Positions 1 to 8,069 of a DNA stretch of 64,000 nucleotides are shown here, in pieces. Within the stretch, counting starts at the first letter, position 1; every line of letters starts with the position of its first letter. Origin of the DNA: Lewinella sp. LCG006. Its GTDB lineage: Bacteria > Bacteroidota > Bacteroidia > Chitinophagales > Saprospiraceae. Position numbers and translations under genes: made by a program. The stretch covers positions 3,442,501 to 3,506,500 of the forward strand of contig NZ_CP160680.1 of NCBI RefSeq assembly GCF_040784935.1, read 5' to 3'. The notes below the pieces were generated by a model. It was not told where the DNA came from and made no database searches. It worked only from the letters and a program-made list of their open reading frames with translations.

Positions 1-1
1 T

Positions 2-1363
2 CCGCAGGCCAACCAGGTCATCGACTTCAACTGGTCACCGGGCGGTGCGCTGCTGGTTGATATCGCATCCGACACCGCGGTTGAACGTAAGTTGTTCGTC
101 CTTGCACCCGGAGAAAGCCAAGTGCGCGAGATTTGGCGAGGGGTTCGAGAGAGCCGCATGTACACCTCGTTTGGATCTACCTGGCATCCGGATGGGCAGC
201 AGGTCGTTTTCTTAAGCGATATGGGTGATCGCTACGGCCTTTACACGATTGATACCTCACCGTCTGGGGATCGTCCGCAGCTCCTGACCGATCCGTCCTA
301 CGATGTACTGTCCGGCCCAAGTGTTGCTGGTGATGCACTGTTTTATGCCGGCAACGGCGTTAATCCGTACGAACAACACGTGTATCGCCTGAAGATGTCT
401 GGTGGCGATCCCGAGCAGGTGACGCGTCTTGCGGGCCAGAACATTGGCTACCCCTCACCGGATGGTCGGCACCTGGTGTTCATGCACAGCAACGACACCT
501 CACCGCCCGAGCTTTACGTGGTGAGCAGCGAGGGTGGTGACGCTACGCGAGTAACCCACTCGCCCTTGCCCGCCTTCACGGAGCGAACCTGGACGGCTGC
601 GGAATACCTTAGTTTCCCCAGTCTTGTAGATGACTACACGTTGCATGCCCGGATTATGAAACCTATCGACATGCAGCCCGGCAAGAAGTATCCAGTGCTG
701 TTTGGGCCCGTGTATTCAAATACCGCGAGGAACCGCTGGGCCGGTAACTACAGCCTGGTACAGCAGCTGTTGGCCAGGAAGGGATACGTTATCGTGCAGG
801 TGGATTCACGTGGCAGCAACGGTTATGGCCGGGCCTTCCGTGAAGAATTCCTGCTGGGCTTTGCCGACCAGGACATTGAGGATTATGCGAGTGCCGTTGC
901 CTACATGGAGTCACTGGATTATGTCGATCCCGATCGCATGGGCATCTGGGGCAGCAGCTACGGTGGCACACTCTCCGTTTATTCGCTGTTGATGAAGCCG
1001 GGCTTATTCCAGGTGGGTGTTGCTGCAGCGGCGGCTGTTGACCCGGCGTTCTTTGGCACGGACGACGTCGCGATTGTTCGTCGCCCCCAGACTCACCCGG
1101 AGATCTTCGAAAGAAAAGCACTCCACTATGCAGCGAACCTGGAGGATAAACTCCTGTTCATCCACGGCATCCAGGACCAGGTGGTACCATTCAAGACGAC
1201 GGCCGTGTTAGCGGAAGAACTGATTAAGCAGGGCAAGGACTTCGACTTTGCGTTTGCACCGGGTGCTACGCATGGATGGAGCCGTGAGCCGAATTACAAT
1301 CGCTACCTGTTTGGCAAGATCATCGAATACTTTGACCGACACCTGGCCGTGCCGTCTGAGTAG
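2..1363 (+). CDS. S9 family serine peptidase (prolyl oligopeptidase / DPP-like), 5' truncated
   Basis: The reading frame is open from base 2, so the gene begins outside the window and its N-terminus is missing. The first half has beta-propeller-like segments of the TolB/PD40 type (WSPGG, WHPDGQQVVFLSD, PSPDGRHLVF). The second half is an alpha/beta-hydrolase catalytic domain: the nucleophile lies in GSSYGG (Ser codon at 956), the acidic residue in HGIQDQVVPF and the histidine in GATHGW, which is the S9 triad order. Members cleave short peptides, usually after proline, in the periplasm or cytoplasm. No signal peptide can be judged because of the truncation. Codons are GC-rich and unlike the AT-rich genes that follow, so transfer or an assembly join is possible. 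The family call is firm; the substrate is unknown. Confidence 0.9.
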   Translation, partial: PQANQVIDFNWSPGGALLVDIASDTAVERKLFVLAPGESQVREIWRGVRESRMYTSFGSTWHPDGQQVVFLSDMGDRYGLYTIDTSPSGDRPQLLTDPSYDVLSGPSVAGDALFYAGNGVNPYEQHVYRLKMSGGDPEQVTRLAGQNIGYPSPDGRHLVFMHSNDTSPPELYVVSSEGGDATRVTHSPLPAFTERTWTAAEYLSFPSLVDDYTLHARIMKPIDMQPGKKYPVLFGPVYSNTARNRWAGNYSLVQQLLARKGYVIVQVDSRGSNGYGRAFREEFLLGFADQDIEDYASAVAYMESLDYVDPDRMGIWGSSYGGTLSVYSLLMKPGLFQVGVAAAAAVDPAFFGTDDVAIVRRPQTHPEIFERKALHYAANLEDKLLFIHGIQDQVVPFKTTAVLAEELIKQGKDFDFAFAPGATHGWSREPNYNRYLFGKIIEYFDRHLAVPSE

Positions 1364-1516
1364 CTATTTGCAGGTGTCTTGTTACAAGGCCTTGAGGAAC
1401 GCCGGGCAGATCTTTAGGACGCTATTTGTTCAGTCTACGCTATAGCTACGGCCGACCACATAGCAGATTGTCAGCAGCAGCTCTTTCAATTTGCATCATT
1501 TTCAAACAAAAAAAAC

Positions 1517-2770
1517 ATGACAAAAAACAACCTGATCCCCCCATTCTCTATACTCCTGTTCTGCTTAATGTCATCTCCCATTTTTGCGCAGATGAAGGTC
1601 GGAGACACCTTGTCTACTGCGCTCATGGAGGAGGTTAAGCGTATTCAGATTCTGAATAAAGAAGGAGAACGTGTTTGGAGCGAGGACGGGTTCCTGGTGG
1701 TGAAATTTTGGGCTACCTGGTGTACACCTTGTGTGGCGGGGTTCCCCAAGTTTGATACCCTCTATACGGAGTTCGTTCAGCAAGGAGTGGATTTTATTGC
1801 GGTGTCTGACGAAACGACAAGCAGAGTGGAGCACTTTTTGTCGTCGAGAAATTACCAATTTCCGGTGGGGGTAGATAACGAAAGGGGATTGATGAGACAG
1901 TTTGGCGTAAGAGCTATTCCCGAGCATTTGGTCATTGACGAATCTGGCATCATACGCTATCGGGGAGGGGATTTGAGTAGCGAGACATTAGTAAGCTTAC
2001 TCCAAAATAAGGAAGTACCCGAAGCGGAAAATCCGAGTATTGATTTCGATAATAAGGAGATGGTTATTTCCAATGGTTACGGAGCTCCGGGGCAAGATCC
2101 CGTGTACAATGGTATGCAAGCGATGATGGCGCCAGCGGGAGAGGAGTGGAGCATGAGAGAAGATGCCGTTGAACAGGTAATCGTTCGAAAATCTTTAGAA
2201 ACAGCGGCGGGATGGTATGGGTACAGAACTTCAGGTGATTATATCGGACTGACTTACAGCAGCGGAACGGTGAACGAAATTTACAGTTTCCTACTTGGTG
2301 CTACTTCCCCCTTATGGGTAGTAGACAGTGTCAGCGGAGGAGTTAGATATGACTTCGTTTACTGGAAAAAGAACAAGAAAAAAATACCCGCCTTCAAAAA
2401 GGAGATGCTGGTATTGCTGGAAAACGCCTTGCACATTGGCTTGCGCAAGCGTTTTATCGAAGACGAAGTGGTGATGCTCCGTGCGCAGGGAGAAACGCCG
2501 TCCCTGAAAAGGAACAAAGCGGTTTCCATGGAGGAGAGCTACAACTTTATCCCCGTTACTTCGGTCATTGCTCGCTTAGAAGAAATAAGGGGGCAGCGCT
2601 ACGTCGCTGATTTTAAGAAAGAAGACTACCAAATAGCCTGGCAGAAAGATCATCTTAATTTGTTCAGGATGAATGGACAGGAGATAGAGGCCGCGCTGCT
2701 GTCAAAAGGATTTACGCTGGAAAGGAAGACGCAGAGAATACAAATTTATGAGACGGTGGTTTCGGATTAG
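1517..2770 (+). CDS. TlpA-like thioredoxin-fold protein with C-terminal extension
   Basis: A 417-residue exported protein. Residues 1-24 are a signal peptide ending near IFAQ. A TlpA/ResA-type thioredoxin domain covers about 27-165, with the redox pair C69-T-P-C72 in FWATWCTPC and the usual cis-proline region (RAIPEHLVID). It should reduce or isomerise disulfides of cell-envelope proteins. The remaining 230 residues are not thioredoxin; they resemble the DUF3738/soil-associated C-terminal extension sometimes fused to such domains in Bacteroidota, but that match is by eye. The ATG at 1517 is followed directly by a good signal peptide. It stands alone, 153 bases after the peptidase gene. Confidence 0.85.
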   Translation: MTKNNLIPPFSILLFCLMSSPIFAQMKVGDTLSTALMEEVKRIQILNKEGERVWSEDGFLVVKFWATWCTPCVAGFPKFDTLYTEFVQQGVDFIAVSDETTSRVEHFLSSRNYQFPVGVDNERGLMRQFGVRAIPEHLVIDESGIIRYRGGDLSSETLVSLLQNKEVPEAENPSIDFDNKEMVISNGYGAPGQDPVYNGMQAMMAPAGEEWSMREDAVEQVIVRKSLETAAGWYGYRTSGDYIGLTYSSGTVNEIYSFLLGATSPLWVVDSVSGGVRYDFVYWKKNKKKIPAFKKEMLVLLENALHIGLRKRFIEDEVVMLRAQGETPSLKRNKAVSMEESYNFIPVTSVIARLEEIRGQRYVADFKKEDYQIAWQKDHLNLFRMNGQEIEAALLSKGFTLERKTQRIQIYETVVSD

Positions 2771-2898
2771 GGGATGAATTATATCAAAACCAATCGTTGG
2801 GAGATAGCCTTGTTGTCTTTCGATTTGATCGACTGGATACCTTGTTTTTGGAGAAGTACTTCAGCTTTTATCAAGTAAAACAAAATGGCCCTTGGTAG
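2752..2898 (+). pseudogene. Possible gene remnant, about 48 codons
   Basis: In the +1 frame overlapping the end of the TlpA-like gene, an open stretch without any start codon encodes a protein-like segment containing RFDRLDTLFLEKYFSFYQV and ending in a TAG at 2896. Amino-acid composition looks natural, yet there is no ATG, GTG or TTG in a sensible place. It may be the 3' stub of a deleted gene. I recognise no family, and chance is a real alternative. Confidence 0.22.
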
Positions 2899-2935
2899 GC
2901 TTAATAAATTTGATTTGAACAAAATGAAATGATGA

Positions 2936-3502
2936 ATGAATAGTTATTGCCCTGAAAATAAAGCAGATTGGAGAAATTGGCTTGAAGAAAACCATGTAAC
3001 GGAGGACTCGATTTGGCTAATATTTTACAAGACAACTTCTCCAAGCTATAATCTAAGTTGGAGTGATGCGGTTGATGAAGCGCTTTGCTTTGGTTGGATA
3101 GATAGTACTAAAAAATCAATTGATGACGAAAAGTATATACAATACTTTTGTAAGCGAAAACCCCAGAGTAATTGGTCAAAGGTTAATAAGGAAAAAGTAA
3201 AAAACCTAATGGAGCAAGGACTCATGGAAGAGGCTGGCTCCAGGAGTATTAAAATTGCGAAAGAAAATGGTTCCTGGTCTTTTTTAGATGCAGTCGAAGC
3301 ACTTGTGATTCCAGAAGATTTAAAAGAAGAATTTGCGAATTATAAAGGTTCAATCGACTATTTTACTAGCCTAAGTAAGTCTACCCAAAAGATTTTATTG
3401 TACTGGGTTATCTCAGCAAAAAGGGAAGACACAAGGAGGAAGAGGGTTGTAGAAGTAGCCGAAAATGCCAGTCGGAAAATGAAACCGAAGCAATTCAGAT
3501 AA
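2936..3502 (+). CDS. YdeI/OmpD-associated family protein
   Basis: A 188-residue soluble protein. It shows the YdeI/OmdA layout: an N-terminal DUF1801/YdeI-like half with WRNWLEENH, EALCFGWIDS and the KRKPQSNWSKVN motif, then a C-terminal helical half with the LYWVISAKREDTRRKR pattern seen in bacteriocin-protection (OmdA) family proteins. The molecular function of this family is poorly known; some members were linked to resistance against antimicrobial peptides. No signal peptide. It lies 10 bases upstream of the VOC-domain gene and is probably cotranscribed with it. Composition is AT-rich compared with the genes on either side. Confidence 0.8.
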   Translation: MNSYCPENKADWRNWLEENHVTEDSIWLIFYKTTSPSYNLSWSDAVDEALCFGWIDSTKKSIDDEKYIQYFCKRKPQSNWSKVNKEKVKNLMEQGLMEEAGSRSIKIAKENGSWSFLDAVEALVIPEDLKEEFANYKGSIDYFTSLSKSTQKILLYWVISAKREDTRRKRVVEVAENASRKMKPKQFR

Positions 3503-3512
3503 AGATTAAACG

Positions 3513-4106
3513 ATGATAAAATACATCTTTAATATTGTTACGCTATTGGTAATAGCAAGTATGATCGGTTGTGGGAATTCTAATACAGCTAGTGAAATTC
3601 ACACAAATTCAAATCAGAATTCAGAAAACGAAACAGATATGATTACTCAAAAAATAACACCTTGCCTTTGGGTGGAGACCACCGATGCAAAAGCAGTAGT
3701 AGACTATTACCTTTCCATTTTTAAAGATGGGAAAATGAAAGCGTACCACCAATATGAAAATCCACCAGAAGCGGGTGGAGGGAAATTTGAAACAGCCATC
3801 ATAGAAATTGCTGGCATGGAATTAAGCATTCTGGCAGCTGGACCCTATTTCAAATTTAATGAATCTGTTTCTTTTGTTATCAATACCAAAGACCAAGCAG
3901 AAACGGACTATTACTGGGAGGCATTGACAGCTAACGGTGGAGAAGAAAGTTCGTGTGGTTGGTGTAAAGATAAATATGGTTTATCGTGGCAGGTTGTTCC
4001 TGTTGAATATTTTGACCTCATTAACAGTGATGACCCAAAAGTTAGAGAAAAAGCAATGAAGAATACATTGACACAAAAGAAATTAATCCTTTCCGAACTG
4101 AAATGA
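3513..4106 (+). CDS. PhnB-like VOC-domain protein with lipoprotein signal
   Basis: A 197-residue protein. Residues 1-20 form a lipoprotein signal with a Cys at 20 (IASMIGC), followed by a polar linker rich in Asn and Ser. From about residue 46 it carries a PhnB-like vicinal-oxygen-chelate domain (TPCLWVETTDAKAVVDYYL, then GAGG-like and CGWCKDKYGLSWQVVP segments). This subfamily is annotated as 3-demethylubiquinone methyltransferase-like or glyoxalase-related, with no proven reaction for most members. Such proteins are normally cytosolic, so membrane anchoring is unusual. An internal ATG at 3639 would give a signal-less form. The gene follows the YdeI-like gene by 10 bases. Confidence 0.8.
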   Translation: MIKYIFNIVTLLVIASMIGCGNSNTASEIHTNSNQNSENETDMITQKITPCLWVETTDAKAVVDYYLSIFKDGKMKAYHQYENPPEAGGGKFETAIIEIAGMELSILAAGPYFKFNESVSFVINTKDQAETDYYWEALTANGGEESSCGWCKDKYGLSWQVVPVEYFDLINSDDPKVREKAMKNTLTQKKLILSELK

Positions 4107-4129
4107 ATCCTTAGGCAGACTAAATTAGT

Positions 4130-4319
4130 GTGAGGTTGAGGAATGAAAATCTGATCACCAGGTAATTATTGTCCCCCAACCTCACTGTATTTGGTATTGG
4201 GTACTGTGTACTTGTATTAAAGAGTTGTTCCATCTGAGTACCCGGTGCTAAGTATTTAATACAGGGAGGTTTGGCAACGGGATTTCTCTTCTTGCAAGAG
4301 CTTTGTGCGCTAAGCTCAC
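4130..4319. repeat. Palindromic intergenic element, copy A (two hairpins around a GTAC-rich core)
   Basis: The first hairpin has perfect arms GTGAGGTTG (4130-4138) and CAACCTCAC (4177-4185). A core with repeated GTAC/GTACC words follows (4186-4260), then a degraded mirror-image hairpin (GGGAGGTTTG at 4264-4273 and CTAAGCTCAC at 4310-4319). The plan is the same as in the copy at 12686-12887. It fills the gap between convergent genes. Confidence 0.6.
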
Positions 4320-4340
4320 GATAAATGATTTACATCCCCA

Positions 4341-5018
4341 TCATCGCACCAGTGTAATCGTCCCCGTCAATTGCCGCAGACTTCCATCCACGAGTTCTAC
4401 CTCCAAAACGTAGGCAAATACGCCGGCATTCAGAGGTTCTTCTTTATATGTGCCACCCCAGCCAATGTTGTTAGTGTTGCCAAGAAAATTGAATTGTTCA
4501 AAAACGACGTCCCTATTGCTATTAAGAATACGCAGGCGGGTAATTTGTGTAATGCTTGATCCGGTATAGACGACGAGCACATCGTTCACGCCATCATCGT
4601 TAGGGGAGAAAGCATTGGGAACAAAGATGTCATCTTTCAGATTAACCTCCACAAACAATTCGTCGCTGGCAATGCAGCCATCACCGTCGATAATAGTGAG
4701 CGTCAGCAAAGTACTCTCGGTAGGCGCGTAGATTGGGTTAGGGCACGATAGGCAGGATAGGTGCGTGGGGTCACTCCACATCCATTCCTCATCTCCATCT
4801 ATTGATCGATTGCTGGTGAAATAAATATTTATTTCATCTCCATAAATGATTCTGATATCTTCCCCCAGGTTAATCAAAAAATCATCAGGGCAGGTCGTGG
4901 TATCGGGGCTGATGGAAAAATCAGGACGGAGTTCAAACGTGGCAGGATGACTGGCGTGTAGTTGAAAACCAAACATACCGAGTAATATCCATAAAGGGAG
5001 TAGACGTGAGAGGAGCAT
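4341..5018 (-). CDS. Secreted protein with T9SS type B (gliding motility-associated C-terminal) sorting domain
   Basis: A 225-residue exported protein. Residues 1-22 are a signal peptide. The middle has a short PKD/Ig-like segment ending in LTLTIIDGDGCIASDELFVEV. Residues about 132-225 form the CHU_C / gliding-motility-associated C-terminal domain: it opens with FVPNAFSPNDDGVND and contains the LRILNSNRDVVFEQ strand and a final beta strand (GTITLVR). This domain directs passage through the type IX secretion system and attachment at the cell surface. The protein is little more than a sorting domain plus one small domain, so it may be a minor surface component. The gene is monocistronic. Confidence 0.88.
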   Translation of the reverse strand: MLLSRLLPLWILLGMFGFQLHASHPATFELRPDFSISPDTTTCPDDFLINLGEDIRIIYGDEINIYFTSNRSIDGDEEWMWSDPTHLSCLSCPNPIYAPTESTLLTLTIIDGDGCIASDELFVEVNLKDDIFVPNAFSPNDDGVNDVLVVYTGSSITQITRLRILNSNRDVVFEQFNFLGNTNNIGWGGTYKEEPLNAGVFAYVLEVELVDGSLRQLTGTITLVR

Positions 5019-5088
5019 GCGTTATTTTTTTGATTCGTAAAAAAGCAGCTACAATTTAATGTAGATAAATGACTCCTGCAAATTGCGT

Positions 5089-6231
5089 CTAATTCACCTC
5101 ATGAGGATACGCCGCCTTGCGATGCTGAAAGCGCAGGATACTATCTTTGACGATCACCCCCTGATCAATGTTGATTGCTCTTTGGATGGTTTCGTTTTGT
5201 TTCCAGGTTTCCCGGCCGGTGATGACGGAGGGCAGGTGAACAATCAAGGCCGCGGAAATAGATCTTGAAGCACTTTCCCAAAAATAGCTGGGCGTATGAT
5301 CCACGGCGTAGTAGTCGATCTTGGCAACGGAGATCATTGGTTTTTTGAAACTGGTGGGTTTCGCAAAATAGAAGCCCATCCCTTCATCGCAGCTAACATC
5401 AATGATCAGCGCACCGGGTCTTAGGCTGGACTTTTCATCCTCGTTGACATAATTGATGGGATCATCGGTGTCCTGATAGGTGCCGTTGATGATAATCTCC
5501 GACTCACTGATGACCTCCAATAGTGGGCGCTCTGATCCATCGTGCTCTACCATCAGCAGTCGGGGTTCGGTGCCTACACCGTGTCTCACGCGCGTATAAT
5601 GCACATCCAGTACTTCTTCTCTCACTTCATGGTCGGGCCTTTGGATACAGATCGTGATGTCTCGGAAACCGTGGGCCTTCAGCGCGTAGATCGCCCCTCG
5701 ACTAACGGCACCGAAACTAAAGATGATGACCTTCCGCTGGTTGCCATAATGGCCATCAATCCCCTTGAGCTGAAGCGCGTGGATGACGGCACTATAGCCC
5801 GCCATTTCATTGTTTTTGTAGAAGGTATGCCGGCCTGGTTGTCCGCTCGGGTTCCAGACGTACATATCTTCAAAAGCAATCAAGGTCTGTTTTTTGTCAA
5901 TGGCCGTTTGGGTAATCTGCGCTTGCTGCACGCAGTGCGGATAGCCCCACAAAATGCCCCCTTCCTTTAGCTCCTCCAAATCAGACAAGATGGGTTTGGC
6001 AATAATGACGGCCCCAATGCCTGCCAGTATTTCATGCCTGCTGGCGATGCCGCCCGTTTGCTTCGCGATTTCTTTATCCTCGATATGGAAAGGATGGCCA
6101 TAGCCCTCCTCAAAAATCAGCTGCCGACGGATAAATTCAGGAAGCCTGTTTAAATGCTCGGGGTGGATCGGCACCCGCCTTTCGTCTGCTTTTCTTGAAG
6201 TACCAATAACACCCATCGATAATAAGGTCAT
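5089..6231 (-). CDS. Alanine dehydrogenase/PNT-family enzyme, N5-(carboxyethyl)ornithine synthase-like
   Basis: A 380-residue cytosolic NAD(P)-dependent enzyme. The N-terminus (GTSRKADERRVPIHPEHL) is typical of the alanine dehydrogenase / pyridine nucleotide transhydrogenase family. A Rossmann segment follows at about 165-200 (KVIIFSFGAVSRGAIYALKAHGF). The overall pattern best recalls N5-(carboxyethyl)ornithine synthase, which joins pyruvate to ornithine or lysine reductively, but saccharopine-dehydrogenase-like or other amino-acid chemistry cannot be excluded. A second ATG lies at 6216. The upstream 290 bases are shared with the divergent gene at 6521 and hold an 8-bp palindrome. Confidence 0.65.
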   Translation of the reverse strand: MTLLSMGVIGTSRKADERRVPIHPEHLNRLPEFIRRQLIFEEGYGHPFHIEDKEIAKQTGGIASRHEILAGIGAVIIAKPILSDLEELKEGGILWGYPHCVQQAQITQTAIDKKQTLIAFEDMYVWNPSGQPGRHTFYKNNEMAGYSAVIHALQLKGIDGHYGNQRKVIIFSFGAVSRGAIYALKAHGFRDITICIQRPDHEVREEVLDVHYTRVRHGVGTEPRLLMVEHDGSERPLLEVISESEIIINGTYQDTDDPINYVNEDEKSSLRPGALIIDVSCDEGMGFYFAKPTSFKKPMISVAKIDYYAVDHTPSYFWESASRSISAALIVHLPSVITGRETWKQNETIQRAINIDQGVIVKDSILRFQHRKAAYPHEVN

Positions 6232-6299
6232 AAAATTTCTTGTTGAATGGAAACGGATTGCCGGTTAATGAAGTAGACAATGCGTAGAATTTTCTTAGA

Positions 6300-6318
6300 T
6301 ACACCTTTTTAAGGTGTA
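6300..6318. promoter_or_regulatory. Palindrome in divergent intergenic region, candidate operator
   Basis: TACACCTT-TTT-AAGGTGTA is a perfect 8-bp inverted repeat with a 3-base spacer. It lies 69 bases before the minus-strand enzyme gene and 203 bases before the plus-strand membrane gene. No gene ends nearby, so a terminator role is unlikely; a repressor or activator site is the simplest reading. Confidence 0.35.
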
Positions 6319-6520
6319 ATCCTAGGGAAGGGGTACTTAGTTGCCGGATGGTGGGGTAATAAAATATTAATAATCAATAAAAAAGAGCATGCGGGCTAAG
6401 CTGTGTAGCGCTAGAACAACTAGAGATTAAGCTGATGGATGGATGGACGATATGTTACTTTTACTAATGTGGGAGTTATGAAGAAAAAAGATAATGAGGA
6501 TATTTGTTATAAAAAGGTAG

Positions 6521-7114
6521 ATGAAGAGGCGTTCTAAAAGATCACTATTAGCCTTATCTTGGAGAGTAGGTGTCGGTATTGCTCTATTGGTGGTCTCTTT
6601 GGGGCTGAAAATGTATTATGACCACAAATTTGAGACTTATTCTACGCTGTACACTGCGAACATGTTTATGAATGTAGCAGGATTGGTCTTGCTTTTTTTG
6701 CCAGCTTTTCAAAGGATTGATGGACAAATGCCGACTAGCTTTCAATTGTACCCTAAAAAATGGACGACAAGTATATTAAAGCAAGTAAGTGTTGCGATGA
6801 TGATCGCAATAATAGGATTACTGCTTTTCGAAGGAGGCAGCTATTTGAACAAAGTGTGGGTAAACTACCAGATTGATAGAAACCCTGTTGAAGTGGTGGG
6901 TGAGATGGAACATGAAATAGAAATTAGTCTTCCTGGGAGATTTGGACGCAGCTCAGAGCGGTTTGTGGTTATCGGTTACTCCGTCGATGATAAAAGCTAT
7001 CACTTAAAATCAAGGATTATTCGGCAGCAAAAGGTTGTTTCAGGCAAGAAAATTATGGTGAAATATTTAAAGACCGATCCAAACTTGGCAATTGTACGCG
7101 AGTTAGGATTATAA
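6521..7114 (+). CDS. DUF3592-like membrane protein
   Basis: A 197-residue membrane protein. Three hydrophobic segments are visible: about 12-30, 43-62 and 89-107. The C-terminal soluble part (about 120-197) reads as a small beta domain with FVVIGYSVDDKSYHL, VVSGKKIMVKYLKTDPNLAIV, matching the pattern of DUF3592 domains, where a VDG-Y strand and a final V-Y-P-P strand are conserved. Function unknown. The ATG at 6521 follows a purine stretch (AAAAAGGTAG). It opens an AT-rich run of small membrane and lipoprotein genes. Confidence 0.7.
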   Translation: MKRRSKRSLLALSWRVGVGIALLVVSLGLKMYYDHKFETYSTLYTANMFMNVAGLVLLFLPAFQRIDGQMPTSFQLYPKKWTTSILKQVSVAMMIAIIGLLLFEGGSYLNKVWVNYQIDRNPVEVVGEMEHEIEISLPGRFGRSSERFVVIGYSVDDKSYHLKSRIIRQQKVVSGKKIMVKYLKTDPNLAIVRELGL

Positions 7115-7187
7115 AGCGCTCGGGAAATGATATATTTATGGTCAATAAAAAATAAACTAAACCCATTAAAGGATACAGAACGCGCTC

Positions 7188-7424
7188 ATGATAGGACTCT
7201 ATATTGTACTCTACATTGCTTTTTCCGCCATCTTGGTGGTTGTAGGAGAGCTACTTGTGCATAATAAAGATCTCAGGATATTCATAGGCCTGGACAACCA
7301 CAGTTTTCTTAACCAAGAGCAAGTCGATGCGGTTACTAAAATCTCTAAGCTGCTAGTGATCTTAGGGAGATTACTGCAATTATCTGGAGCTATCTTGCTA
7401 TTGATGAGTCTGTCATTTTTCTGA
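7188..7424 (+). CDS. Small two-helix membrane protein, unknown
   Basis: A 78-residue protein with two hydrophobic helices, about 2-22 and 54-76, joined by a polar loop containing NKDLRIFIGLDNH. I recognise no family. Its codon use and AT-rich composition match the neighbours, and it sits 73 bases after the DUF3592-like gene and 49 bases before the ATG of the lipoprotein gene, which supports it as a real gene of one transcription unit. Confidence 0.6.
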   Translation: MIGLYIVLYIAFSAILVVVGELLVHNKDLRIFIGLDNHSFLNQEQVDAVTKISKLLVILGRLLQLSGAILLLMSLSFF

Positions 7425-7473
7425 ATTACGTTTGCGACAGTTTAGATATATTTTGATAAGTGATTTACATTCA

Positions 7474-7977
7474 ATGAAAATTTCTGCTGTTATTTTCACG
7501 AGCCTTTTCGGATTACTCAGTTGTACGCCGTATTTAGGAACCAAGATTCTTCATGTCGTACCCTATGGTTTCGAAGGGGCTTTGGTTATCAGAACGATCA
7601 CTGATCCTAGTAGCAGTTATAATAAGGTCAATGAGGACGGGTTCATAGAAGTAGCCTACGAAAATGGATATGGTATACTCAACCAAGCCCGACCAATGCT
7701 TTGGTCAGAAGAAAAAGTAGTGTGGAGAAAAAATAGTGGAGCATTGGTTGATTCCGTACAATTTGTGAATTCAGGCATAAGGACACAAGGGCTGGAAACT
7801 GTCTTTTTGGTAGTGAGACAAGGAAAGGAGATAGCGGAGATCAAAAGTGATTTAATGAAATTTCTCGACGAGGAAGAAGTTGATTTCCATTGGAAACCAA
7901 CAGGGGGGAAGTATCCCTTGGGCCCACGTCGGGCATATACGATCAAGGGAAATACCCGCTCTTGGGTTGATAAATGA
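7474..7977 (+). CDS. Predicted lipoprotein, unknown
   Basis: A 167-residue protein when started at the ATG at 7474. An upstream TTG in frame (7432) is less likely because the ATG is followed at once by a lipoprotein signal: MKISAVIFTSLFGLLSC with a lipobox Cys at 17. The mature part has VVPYGFEGALVIRT and a later KPTGGKYPLGPRRAYTI segment. The GFEG segment recalls small beta-rich immunity-like or DUF6843-like lipoproteins, but I cannot assign a family. The stop codon overlaps an ATG at 7974 that belongs to the next frame. Confidence 0.6.
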   Translation: MKISAVIFTSLFGLLSCTPYLGTKILHVVPYGFEGALVIRTITDPSSSYNKVNEDGFIEVAYENGYGILNQARPMLWSEEKVVWRKNSGALVDSVQFVNSGIRTQGLETVFLVVRQGKEIAEIKSDLMKFLDEEEVDFHWKPTGGKYPLGPRRAYTIKGNTRSWVDK

Positions 7978-8069
7978 TTAGAACATACCGCTTTAAACAA
8001 AAAAGTCTAAATTTGATTAGCCAGTGGCCCAATTCCACTTATTGCTTACCCTCCATCAAAAAAGGAGAA

